From Desulfobacteraceae bacterium UBA5616 (GTDB taxonomy: Bacteria; Desulfobacterota; Desulfobacteria; Desulfobacterales; UBA5616): a stretch of DNA of 12,072 bases. Under the pieces are notes generated by a model. The model had not been told where the DNA came from and made no database searches. It saw only the letters and a program-made list of their open reading frames with translations. Where the stretch lies: the NCBI GenBank assembly GCA_002423615.1, contig DIKO01000015.1:1-12072 (forward strand), read 5' to 3'. Positions 5,787-12,072 of this stretch are shown here, piece after piece. Both the position numbers and the translations under genes were made by a program. The number at the start of each line of letters is the position of its first letter. Position 1 is the stretch's first letter.

Positions 5787-7979
5787 ATGAATAAAACAAT
5801 GACCGCGCCTGTTCTGGAGCCGGTTGGAGAAGGCAAAGTTGCCCTCCAGTCGGTAAATGTCAAAGCCGAAATCGAAAATCTTCTTTGCGAAGTAACCATC
5901 AAACAAATTTACAGAAACCTGGAAAAAGTTAACATCGAGGCGGTCTATACCTTTCCCCTCCCCCTTGGCGCTGTGCTTTTGGATCTGACCATAAAGACTG
6001 AAACAAAGGAACTCAAAGGCGTTGTGGTTGAAAAGAAGGAAGCCGAGGATCGATATGAGGACGCCATTACAGATGGTAACACGGTTATCATGCTGGAGCA
6101 GATCGATCCCGGGCTTTATACGATGAACGTCGGCAACCTTCAACCCGAAGAGACCATCGAAATATCCATCACCTATGCCGAGCTTTTTAAATGGCGGGAT
6201 AATTCTGTAAGATTTTTTCTGCCCACAACCATAGCCCCGAGATATGGTGACCCGGGAAGCGTTGGTATCAGGTCGCACCAGATGCCGGAGCACGATTTGA
6301 TGGTTGAAAACCCTTTCACTATCAGCCTGTCGATCTTGGGCACCCTGTCCCACGCATCAATTAAAAGCCCCTCGCATAAAATTGTTTTAGAAAAACAGGA
6401 TGAAAAGACGGTTGTTTCCCTCAAAAAGGGACAGGCGTTGATGGACAGGGATTTTATCCTTAATCTTTCCATGGAAACCGATGAAAAAAGTTTTGCCCAC
6501 CTGGAACCAGATGGGGATGGACACATCGTTCTGGCATCGTTTTATCCCAGATTCCCCACCATGACCGATCCTGCACCCAGGTGCATAACCATTATCGTTG
6601 ACTGCTCCGGTTCGATGGGCGGTGACTCCATAGCCCAGGCCCGCAAGGCGCTCTGCGAAATCCTCGAACTATTACGACCCCAAGATACGTTTAATGTCAT
6701 ACGATTCGGGAGTGCTTATCAGATGATCTTCCCCGCACCGGTCCGTGCGAATACCAGTAACCTGAAAGAGGCAAAAAACCTTCTGGAAATCCTGGATGCG
6801 GACATGGGGGGAACCAAAATCGGGGAAGCTGTCGCTGCCGCCATCAAAATGAAAACGCCTGCCAAAACAATGAAAGACGCCCTGCTTATCACAGACGGTG
6901 AGGTGTGGGACTGGGAAAAGGTGACGGCCATGGCAGGCAGGTCCGGGTTTCGATTCTTTACTGTGGGTGTGGGCAGTACGGTATCGGAGGCTTTTGTCCA
7001 AAAACTGGCCGATGCCACCAATGGCGCCTGTGAGCTGGTTTCACCAAACGAGAATATGGCGGAAAAAATTGTCCGGCACTTCAAACGAATCTATTTTCCC
7101 AAGGCCGGGAATGTCACCATCAGATGGCCCGGTAAACCGGAGAAAACAGTACCGGAACATATCGGTTCTGTTTACGACGGGGATACGCTTCACGTATTCG
7201 CGCGATTCAAGAAAAAGCCGGGTGGTAATGTTGAGCTGCGGGCCAGGCTGGAAAACGGCCGGACCTTTTCCCAGAAGCTGCCGCTTCAGGTCAGGGCAGA
7301 TTCACGAACGCCTGCTGAACACACCGGAACGACGGCACGCATGGCTGCATCATGGGAGATGAGGTCGATGGAGGACCCCAAAGAGATTGCGGCCATGGGG
7401 GTGAAGTATCAGTTGATGTCCCGCCATACGAATTATCTGGCTATTGATGTGAAAGCTTCAGATGAAAAGGCAAAAAATCTACCGGCCCTTCGTAATACGC
7501 CACATATGCTGGCTGCTGGCTGGGGGGGCACAGGAAGGGTGATTCAGGATATGAGCCCTCAATACAGCAGCAGAGCACCGATGTTTCCGGAACGCGCTCT
7601 ATCAGAACCTTTTGAATCGGTTGCTCAGTACAGTATTATGAGCATTGGGGATCTGCAACGGAGGAAGCTCGACGGTTTCATTGATCGACTTAATTCCTTA
7701 AGCTATACCTTGTCGATAAACGATTTGGTTTTGCAGGGCGGTCCGGAAGAAATGATTAAAACGCTGATGGAACTGGTGGACGCCGGCGTTGATGAGGAGA
7801 CCGTTGTGACTCTTTTCCTCTATCTGCTATCGCAACATAAACGGATCAAGAAAAGGCTTGACCGGTCAACCAAAAGAATCCTGACCAAAGCCTACAAGCA
7901 GTTGCCTACTCTCCAGGCCGGAGTTCTGCAGCGCATCCAAACGGCAATTGAAGACTACTTAAAGACAATCGGTCGCTGA
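5787..7979 (+). CDS. VIT and VWA domain-containing protein
   Basis: A 730-residue protein with an N-terminal VIT domain (about 10-140, including YTFPLPLGAVLLDL and NVGNLQPEETIEI) and a central von Willebrand A domain (about 265-440). The metal-ion-dependent adhesion site is complete: DCSGS at 272-276, T343 and D370 (ITDGE), so it should bind a divalent cation and a partner protein. After a beta-rich middle (about 450-520) the C-terminal 120 residues are helical. There is no signal peptide, membrane helix or sorting signal, so it should be cytoplasmic, unlike secreted VIT-VWA sortase substrates. GAGGTGG at 5771-5777 provides the ribosome-binding site. VWA proteins often scaffold ATPase complexes, classically with MoxR AAA+ proteins; none is present here, leaving the Hsp70-like ATPase or helicase downstream as possible partners. 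Family certain, role unknown. Confidence 0.85.
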   Translation: MNKTMTAPVLEPVGEGKVALQSVNVKAEIENLLCEVTIKQIYRNLEKVNIEAVYTFPLPLGAVLLDLTIKTETKELKGVVVEKKEAEDRYEDAITDGNTVIMLEQIDPGLYTMNVGNLQPEETIEISITYAELFKWRDNSVRFFLPTTIAPRYGDPGSVGIRSHQMPEHDLMVENPFTISLSILGTLSHASIKSPSHKIVLEKQDEKTVVSLKKGQALMDRDFILNLSMETDEKSFAHLEPDGDGHIVLASFYPRFPTMTDPAPRCITIIVDCSGSMGGDSIAQARKALCEILELLRPQDTFNVIRFGSAYQMIFPAPVRANTSNLKEAKNLLEILDADMGGTKIGEAVAAAIKMKTPAKTMKDALLITDGEVWDWEKVTAMAGRSGFRFFTVGVGSTVSEAFVQKLADATNGACELVSPNENMAEKIVRHFKRIYFPKAGNVTIRWPGKPEKTVPEHIGSVYDGDTLHVFARFKKKPGGNVELRARLENGRTFSQKLPLQVRADSRTPAEHTGTTARMAASWEMRSMEDPKEIAAMGVKYQLMSRHTNYLAIDVKASDEKAKNLPALRNTPHMLAAGWGGTGRVIQDMSPQYSSRAPMFPERALSEPFESVAQYSIMSIGDLQRRKLDGFIDRLNSLSYTLSINDLVLQGGPEEMIKTLMELVDAGVDEETVVTLFLYLLSQHKRIKKRLDRSTKRILTKAYKQLPTLQAGVLQRIQTAIEDYLKTIGR

Positions 7980-8137
7980 CAATGGTAAGCAAACAGTCAC
8001 ACAGGACGTTTTCATAAAAACATACAGGCTTGCGGCTGCGGCCCACTGGAAAAGCAACAATGAGCCAAGATAGGCATCCACGGTAAAACGAAGATCTGAT
8101 AGTAAATAGAGAAAACCAATAAACCTGGAGGATACAA

Positions 8138-9139
8138 ATGTCAGCTAATGTGGGAGAGATGTTTTATTACGGGGATGTGCCCTGGCATGGGGAAGGCAAA
8201 AAGCTGGATCAACCGGCGAACTTCAAAGAGGCCATTCTGGCCGGTGGGTTGGATTGGGAAGTGAGGATGGCACCGCTTTGCACTGCCGAAAACCCACCGT
8301 CGCCTGTGAACTCCCGGATGGCGATTGTTCGTCAGGACAGGCCAAAGGGGCATCCGGGACGGGTCCTCGGGGTTGCCCACAAAGGGTTCAGGCCGTTGCA
8401 AAACCGGGAAGGCATCAGAATATTCGATTCGATATTCGGCAAAGGCAAAAGGGTCTACCATACCGGTGGATACTTGGGCGCCGGCGAGGTGGTTTGGGCC
8501 ATGGCCGAACTTCCGAAAAGCATTACAGTGACAAACAAAGACCAAGTGAAGACCTACTCCCTTTTTACCAATAGCCACAACGGGTCTATCGCCATTGATT
8601 TCCGATTGACCACGGTGCGGGTCGTTTGCCAGAACACCCTTTCTTTGGCCTTGAAAGACAAAGACAAGAGAACCTTTTTCAAAAAAGCCCACCAGGGAAA
8701 CTACGAAGCGCTCCAGCAAGAGGTCAAGGCGTTTTTCGCCGACACACTTAGGGCGGCCGATGATCTTGAAACCCGTTTTAAACAAATGATGGAAAAAAAA
8801 ATCGATGACGATCTTATTAAAGCCTATATTGAAAACCTGTTCCCGGAACCGAAAAAACCGGCCAGGGCCGATGTCGACAGCCGGGTTAAAAACCTGTATC
8901 TGGCCCGCTTGCAGAATATCAAAGAATCTCGCTGCCGAATAAGCGACCTTCGATTAAACGGGAAAGGCTCGGAAATTAAAGGCGTCAAAGAGTCGCTATG
9001 GGGCACCTTCAACGCGGTGTTGGAATTTATCGACCATTACGAGAAAAATTCTGGGAACAACATCGCATCGAACTTGTTCGGAACAGGGGCTGCGCTCAAA
9101 AGAAAAGCATATGATCAAGCTCTGGTTTACTTACAATAG
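8138..9139 (+). CDS. DUF932 (phage/plasmid-like) protein
   Basis: A 333-residue protein of the DUF932 type, usually annotated as phage/plasmid-like. Family-like segments are the N-terminal GEMFYYGDVPWHGEGKKL, LGVAHKGFRPLQNREG, the GGYLGAGEVVWAMAELP block, SLFTNSHNGSIAI and RLTTVRVVCQNTLSLAL. The C-terminal third is helical and charged. The length is normal. The ATG follows GGAGG (8127-8131) with 6-nt spacing. It sits 158 bp after the VIT-VWA gene and may have its own promoter, though I see no good one. The molecular function of the family is not established; members are frequent on phages, plasmids and integrated elements, some near replication or recombination genes. It has no signal peptide or membrane segment. 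Its presence marks the region as mobile; whether it belongs to the neighbouring system is open. Confidence 0.82.
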   Translation: MSANVGEMFYYGDVPWHGEGKKLDQPANFKEAILAGGLDWEVRMAPLCTAENPPSPVNSRMAIVRQDRPKGHPGRVLGVAHKGFRPLQNREGIRIFDSIFGKGKRVYHTGGYLGAGEVVWAMAELPKSITVTNKDQVKTYSLFTNSHNGSIAIDFRLTTVRVVCQNTLSLALKDKDKRTFFKKAHQGNYEALQQEVKAFFADTLRAADDLETRFKQMMEKKIDDDLIKAYIENLFPEPKKPARADVDSRVKNLYLARLQNIKESRCRISDLRLNGKGSEIKGVKESLWGTFNAVLEFIDHYEKNSGNNIASNLFGTGAALKRKAYDQALVYLQ

Positions 9140-9166
9140 GAAGGGTTCCATGGATGAGAGTTGTGA

Positions 9167-9262
9167 ATACCTGGATTAATTTATAGGGCACAGAAATTAT
9201 CTTGCACAAAATGCAATAAAAAATTTGATGAAAAGTATTGCACGGAATGCAATTTTAAATAA
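9167..9262 (+). pseudogene. Start-less zinc-ribbon-like fragment
   Basis: A frame between the TGA at 9164-9166 and the TAA at 9260-9262 ends SCTKCNKKFDEKYCTECNFK, a tidy C-x2-C-x8-C-x2-C zinc-ribbon pattern, but it contains no ATG, GTG or TTG. A short frame with a ribosome-binding-like AGGAAGGG starts in another phase at 9150 (MDESCEYLD, then stop). A frameshifted fusion of the two would give a small zinc-ribbon protein. It could be a decayed gene or a sequence error. Alternatively the Cys pattern is a by-product of the palindromic repeats described at 9202-9252. Confidence 0.3.
9202..9252. promoter_or_regulatory. Two TTGCA-N5-TGCAA palindromes, candidate operator pair
   Basis: TTGCACAAAATGCAA (9202-9216) and TTGCACGGAATGCAA (9238-9252) are two copies of an inverted repeat with 5-bp arms and a 5-bp centre, 36 bp apart. 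They lie upstream of the promoter at 9278-9305, where activator or operator sites for a dimeric regulator would be expected. The same bases also spell the two CxxC pairs of the start-less zinc-ribbon frame, so the repeat may instead reflect a protein motif. The regulator is unknown; the MerR protein at 5351 is one candidate by proximity only. Confidence 0.4.
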
Positions 9263-9277
9263 GAATTGAAAGTCCTC

Positions 9278-9305
9278 TTGATAAACGTCAGATCCATGTT
9301 CTAAT
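9278..9305 (+). promoter_or_regulatory. Sigma-70-like promoter for the Hsp70-TPR/helicase operon
   Basis: TTGATA (9278-9283) and TCTAAT (9300-9305) each match the consensus at five of six positions with a 16-bp spacer. Transcription would start near 9312, giving a leader of about 60 nt before the ATG at 9373. No terminator is visible between the DUF932 gene and this promoter, so read-through is also possible. Confidence 0.5.
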
Positions 9306-9372
9306 CTTCTGACAGGCGCGTGTTCTTTCTATTTCCAAATCCGGTTTTTCGAATTCCACTGATGGAGGTTGA

Positions 9373-11778
9373 ATGGCTGAGATAGAAAGGTTCCTCGCTT
9401 TACCCACGGACAATATTAATAGGCAGGTACGGGCGTTAGGCATAGACTTGGGTACCACCAATTCCTCTGTATCAGAGGTGGTCTGGGAACCGGGCCATGC
9501 ACCCATTTGTAATGTGCTCGAACTTGCACAGCCGACACAGGCGGGCGAATACACGAGCCCACTGGTGCCTTCTGTGCTGGCTGAATTGCCCGACAAGGAA
9601 ATTTGGGTCGGAGAAGGTGCCAAGCGTTTACGGGTGTTCTTGCAGAAAGCCAACCTGTTCCATGAAAAAAATCTCTTTTACGAGACAAAAAACGACATGG
9701 GGCTTCGAAAATCATATTTTCGCGCCCCAGAGCGTTTAAACCATGCCTCAAAGATTGCCGGCCACATCCTTTCGTTTTTAAAATCCGGTGCCGAGAGCGC
9801 TTCAAACAGCAAATATAACCAAATTTCGGTCACCGTCCCCGCCTCTTTCCAGTTAAACCAGAGAAAAGACACCCTGCTGTCCTGCCAATACGCAGGGCTT
9901 GACCTGGAAGATGACGACTTGCTGGACGAGCCCACAGCTGCACTTATCGATTATATCGTCACAGGCGGCAATGAAAACATAGTCCGCCCCGGTGAGACGA
10001 CGCAATGTGTGGTTTTTGATTTCGGCGGGGGGACGTGCGACGTGTCGATCGTTGAAATAATCGGAGATCTGCACAACCGGAAAATCATGATGAGCGAATT
10101 GTCCGTCTCGCGCTATCACCGGCTTGGCGGTGGGGATATAGATACCGCGATTATTCACGAGGTTTTGATTCCGGCCTTGATAGAAGAAAACAACCTGTCA
10201 CCTCTGGACTTGACATGGGCACAAAAAAAGCGAGGGCTGGAGCCGCAGCTCCTGGGAAAGGCCGAAGCCCTGAAATTATCATTGAGCATAGAGATTGACC
10301 GTCTAATCAAGTTTGATCGCTATGGGCAGACAGACAAATCCACATTGACCGCCAGGCAGCCCGCAATTACCTGCAGTTTGGGGAAACGTGAATTCAAACT
10401 AAGCAACCCCTCGCTTTCCGCGGAGCAGTTCGAAACGCTATTAGCGCCGTTTCTGGACAAGGACTCCCTGTATGTCCGGGAAACGGAATACCGATTGACC
10501 CAATCCATATTTTCACCCCTTCTGGACGCGCTTAACCGGGCCGGCAAGGCACCACACGAAATTGATTTTTGCCTCATGGTCGGCGGAAGTTCACTGATCC
10601 CGCAAGTAAAAAAGGCGGTGGGAAACTTTTTTGAAAAAGGTGCTGTCGGCTACTTTAATAATGCGCTTGACATGCAGACCTCAGTTTCAAGGGGGGCGGC
10701 TTGGAATTCCCTTTTCAAGCATCTCACGGGTAAACCATTGATTCAGCCGGTCCTTCACGAGGGAATCGATTTGCTTACGACCGAAAAAAGGCACCTCCCA
10801 TTAATCCATTACCAGACGCAGCTTCCATATCCGGCAGACGGCTCTTTTGCCAAAGTGAAGCTGCTGGTTCCTTCCGGAAAGCTGTTTATTGACAAGCTTC
10901 GGTTGGAGGTCATCGGGCAAGCCCATGGCCAAACAATCTTTAACGAGGTGTGGACACTCCCGGAAAGTGCATTGCCCGGTGCTGAAATCACAATGGAGTA
11001 CCAACTGACGGCTGGTAAGCAGTTTCGCTGTAGGGCCTATTTGACCGATAACCCGGAAGACGTTTTCAATCTGATAACGGAAAATCCGCTGATCAATATT
11101 CTCAATCCCCACTCTGTTCGTTTGAAAATCGAAGAAGCCGAAGAGCAACTGCGCAATAAAGGCGGCGGCAGCGCAGAAGACCGAGGCTCCTTTGTACAGA
11201 TTGCACGGTGGTATGCCGAATTGAACCAGCGCGAGAAATCTTTGGACTTTTTGCGCACCGCTTTGCTGAAAATTCAGTGTGCAGACGCTGAAATCCAGAA
11301 CCTGCAGGGCATTTACTACGAGGAGCTGGGAGACCACGAGCGGTCTGAAAAAGCCTACCGGGAGGCTGACGAGGCCTCGGGCATATGGGGCGGTCCGTTG
11401 TTTAACCTGGCATTGAGCTACAGGAAAAGAGGAAAACATGAAGATGCCCTCAAGACAATAAACCAGGCATTGGAGAAGGTCGGGCAAAAAGGCCCCTACT
11501 TGACATTGAAGGCTTTGTGTCTTGGGTCGCTGAAAAGCGAAAATCAGAAACAAGAAGTTTTGTCAGATGCCATCGTCTCTTATGATCGTCCGGAAACGTT
11601 GGATGACTGGGAATTGGGCTGGTACACAACAGCAGCAGAGCTTCTTGACGAAGACAAATATGTGCAGCGGGCGAAAAAAGAAAAAGAGAAGCGCCACCAA
11701 AAACACGGCACTGTCCACGGCGGCGATATCCAACGGCCGAGCATCAGCGGCGATCTGGTTAAAAAGGATATGATATGA
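9373..11778 (+). CDS. Hsp70-like ATPase with C-terminal TPR repeats
   Basis: An 801-residue Hsp70/actin-fold ATPase. The nucleotide-binding domain has phosphate-1 ALGIDLGTTNSS (D25-N30), phosphate-2 VVFDFGGGTCDVS (D216-T221) and the adenosine motif LMVGGSSLIPQ (G404-G405). A degenerate substrate-binding-like beta region follows (about 470-580). In place of the usual DnaK lid, residues about 604-720 form TPR-like helix pairs (ARWYAELNQREKSLDFLRTA, NLQGIYYEELGDHERSEKAY, NLALSYRKRGKHEDALKTI), then a charged tail. It is longer than DnaK (about 640) and lacks its C-terminal signature, so it is an accessory Hsp70, probably an ATP-driven switch assembling protein partners through the TPRs. There is no adjacent DnaJ or GrpE. 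The ATG follows GGAGG (9364-9368). The stop overlaps the helicase ATG, implying equal production of the two. Confidence 0.85.
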   Translation: MAEIERFLALPTDNINRQVRALGIDLGTTNSSVSEVVWEPGHAPICNVLELAQPTQAGEYTSPLVPSVLAELPDKEIWVGEGAKRLRVFLQKANLFHEKNLFYETKNDMGLRKSYFRAPERLNHASKIAGHILSFLKSGAESASNSKYNQISVTVPASFQLNQRKDTLLSCQYAGLDLEDDDLLDEPTAALIDYIVTGGNENIVRPGETTQCVVFDFGGGTCDVSIVEIIGDLHNRKIMMSELSVSRYHRLGGGDIDTAIIHEVLIPALIEENNLSPLDLTWAQKKRGLEPQLLGKAEALKLSLSIEIDRLIKFDRYGQTDKSTLTARQPAITCSLGKREFKLSNPSLSAEQFETLLAPFLDKDSLYVRETEYRLTQSIFSPLLDALNRAGKAPHEIDFCLMVGGSSLIPQVKKAVGNFFEKGAVGYFNNALDMQTSVSRGAAWNSLFKHLTGKPLIQPVLHEGIDLLTTEKRHLPLIHYQTQLPYPADGSFAKVKLLVPSGKLFIDKLRLEVIGQAHGQTIFNEVWTLPESALPGAEITMEYQLTAGKQFRCRAYLTDNPEDVFNLITENPLINILNPHSVRLKIEEAEEQLRNKGGGSAEDRGSFVQIARWYAELNQREKSLDFLRTALLKIQCADAEIQNLQGIYYEELGDHERSEKAYREADEASGIWGGPLFNLALSYRKRGKHEDALKTINQALEKVGQKGPYLTLKALCLGSLKSENQKQEVLSDAIVSYDRPETLDDWELGWYTTAAELLDEDKYVQRAKKEKEKRHQKHGTVHGGDIQRPSISGDLVKKDMI

Positions 11779-12068
11779 GTATCTGGTTGTTACCAAGGCT
11801 TGAGTTAACCCCAGAGCAGTTGAGGGTGGTCGAAATGCCGCCCCATGAGCACAAGGTTATTCTTGGGCCACCTGGGTCGGGGAAAACGCAGGTCCTGATC
11901 CATAGGGCGGATTATCTATCAGGAGCATACAACCTCAAGCCTGATCAATACCGTGTGTTCGTTTTTACCAATGTCGTAAAGGAATATATCAAATCCGGGA
12001 TTCAGTTCCTGGGATTACCTGAAGATGTGGTCAGCACCTTTGATCACTGGTGTTGGCTTCCGCATTAA
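11775..12068 (+). CDS. UvrD-like superfamily 1 helicase, N-terminal part (stop at 12068)
   Basis: The first 97 residues of a UvrD/Rep-type helicase. Visible are the Q-motif-like LTPEQLRVVE (11-20), Walker A LGPPGSGKT (30-38, K37), a motif Ia-like FVFTNVVKEY and the STFDHWC segment typical after it. The ATG overlaps the Hsp70-TPR stop (ATGA) and has AAGGA (11764-11768) at 6-nt spacing, so the pair is translationally coupled. The frame stops at TAA 12066-12068, far short of the 600 or more residues of the family and before motif II. Immediately before the stop, the +1 frame reads GFRINL without a stop to the window end, compatible with the aromatic residue normally following the Trp-Cys in this family. 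This suggests a frameshift (mutation or sequencing error) or truncation. The window ends too soon to decide. Confidence 0.7.
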   Translation: MSIWLLPRLELTPEQLRVVEMPPHEHKVILGPPGSGKTQVLIHRADYLSGAYNLKPDQYRVFVFTNVVKEYIKSGIQFLGLPEDVVSTFDHWCWLPH

Positions 12069-12072
12069 TCTG

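Noticed and set aside
5745..6353. 202-codon minus-strand frame
   Set aside because: Entirely antisense to the start of the VIT-VWA gene apart from its last bases; the plus-strand frame has clear domain motifs, so this is a shadow.
8008..8021. GTTTT-CATA-AAAAC inverted repeat after the VIT-VWA gene, considered as terminator
   Set aside because: The stem is only five mostly A-T pairs with no following T-run; too weak.
8328..8341. AGGACAGGCCAAAGG in the DUF932 gene resembling the phage iteron core
   Set aside because: A single isolated copy with no neighbouring repeats; expected by chance in 12 kb.
8141..8785. 214-codon minus-strand frame
   Set aside because: Exactly antisense to the DUF932 gene, which has a good ribosome-binding site and family segments.
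10801..11553. 250-codon minus-strand frame with many hydrophobic residues
   Set aside because: Antisense to the Hsp70-TPR gene; the hydrophobic composition is what antisense of charged helical coding DNA produces.
1..12072. CRISPR array, tRNA or rRNA genes, retron or integron sites
   Set aside because: No regularly spaced palindromic repeats with unique spacers, no tRNA-like cloverleaf and no rRNA-like conserved segments were seen on reading both strands by eye.

Overview
The window reads as a bacterial accessory region made of two different blocks, all genes on the + strand. Base composition is moderate. The protein styles (phage initiator, T7-like primase-helicase, MerR + VIT-VWA pair, DUF932, Hsp70-TPR) suggest a proteobacterium of the sulfate-reducer type (Desulfobacterota). 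This assignment is an inference from gene style only; no rRNA, tRNA or other taxonomic marker is present.

Block 1 (about 1-4970) is a compact phage or prophage segment of replication and packaging genes. In order it holds the 3' end of a small unknown phage gene, a replication-initiator-type protein, a primase-helicase (zinc ribbon, TOPRIM, DnaB-like RecA domain), a probable small terminase and a large terminase with intact ATPase and nuclease motifs. Most of these genes overlap. Inside the initiator gene lies a cluster of about 11-bp direct repeats (core AGGACAG) around an AT-rich stretch. Their spacings are not multiples of three, so they look like origin iterons rather than a peptide repeat. 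The portal, protease and capsid genes expected after the large terminase are absent. An overlapping 19-codon reading frame begins there and stops, followed by about 380 bp of gene-poor DNA.

Block 2 (about 5300 to the end) is not ordinary phage structure. It starts with a promoter that would place transcription at or next to the ATG of a MerR-family regulator, which sits 1 nt before a VIT-VWA protein with a complete MIDAS motif. A DUF932 (phage/plasmid-like) gene follows after 158 bp. A 233-bp intergenic stretch then holds a start-less zinc-ribbon-like reading frame, two TTGCA-N5-TGCAA palindromes and a good sigma-70-like promoter. After it come an Hsp70-like ATPase fused to TPR repeats and the N-terminus of a UvrD-like helicase, joined to it by an ATGA overlap. 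The helicase frame stops at 12068, 4 bases before the window edge, just after its first motifs.

My working model is a remnant or rearranged prophage flanking a cargo module in which a regulator, a VWA scaffold, a DUF932 protein, an Hsp70-TPR ATPase and a helicase may act together, possibly in inter-genomic conflict. The Hsp70-TPR/helicase coupling and the MerR/VIT-VWA coupling are directly supported by gene spacing. That all five genes form one system is inference.
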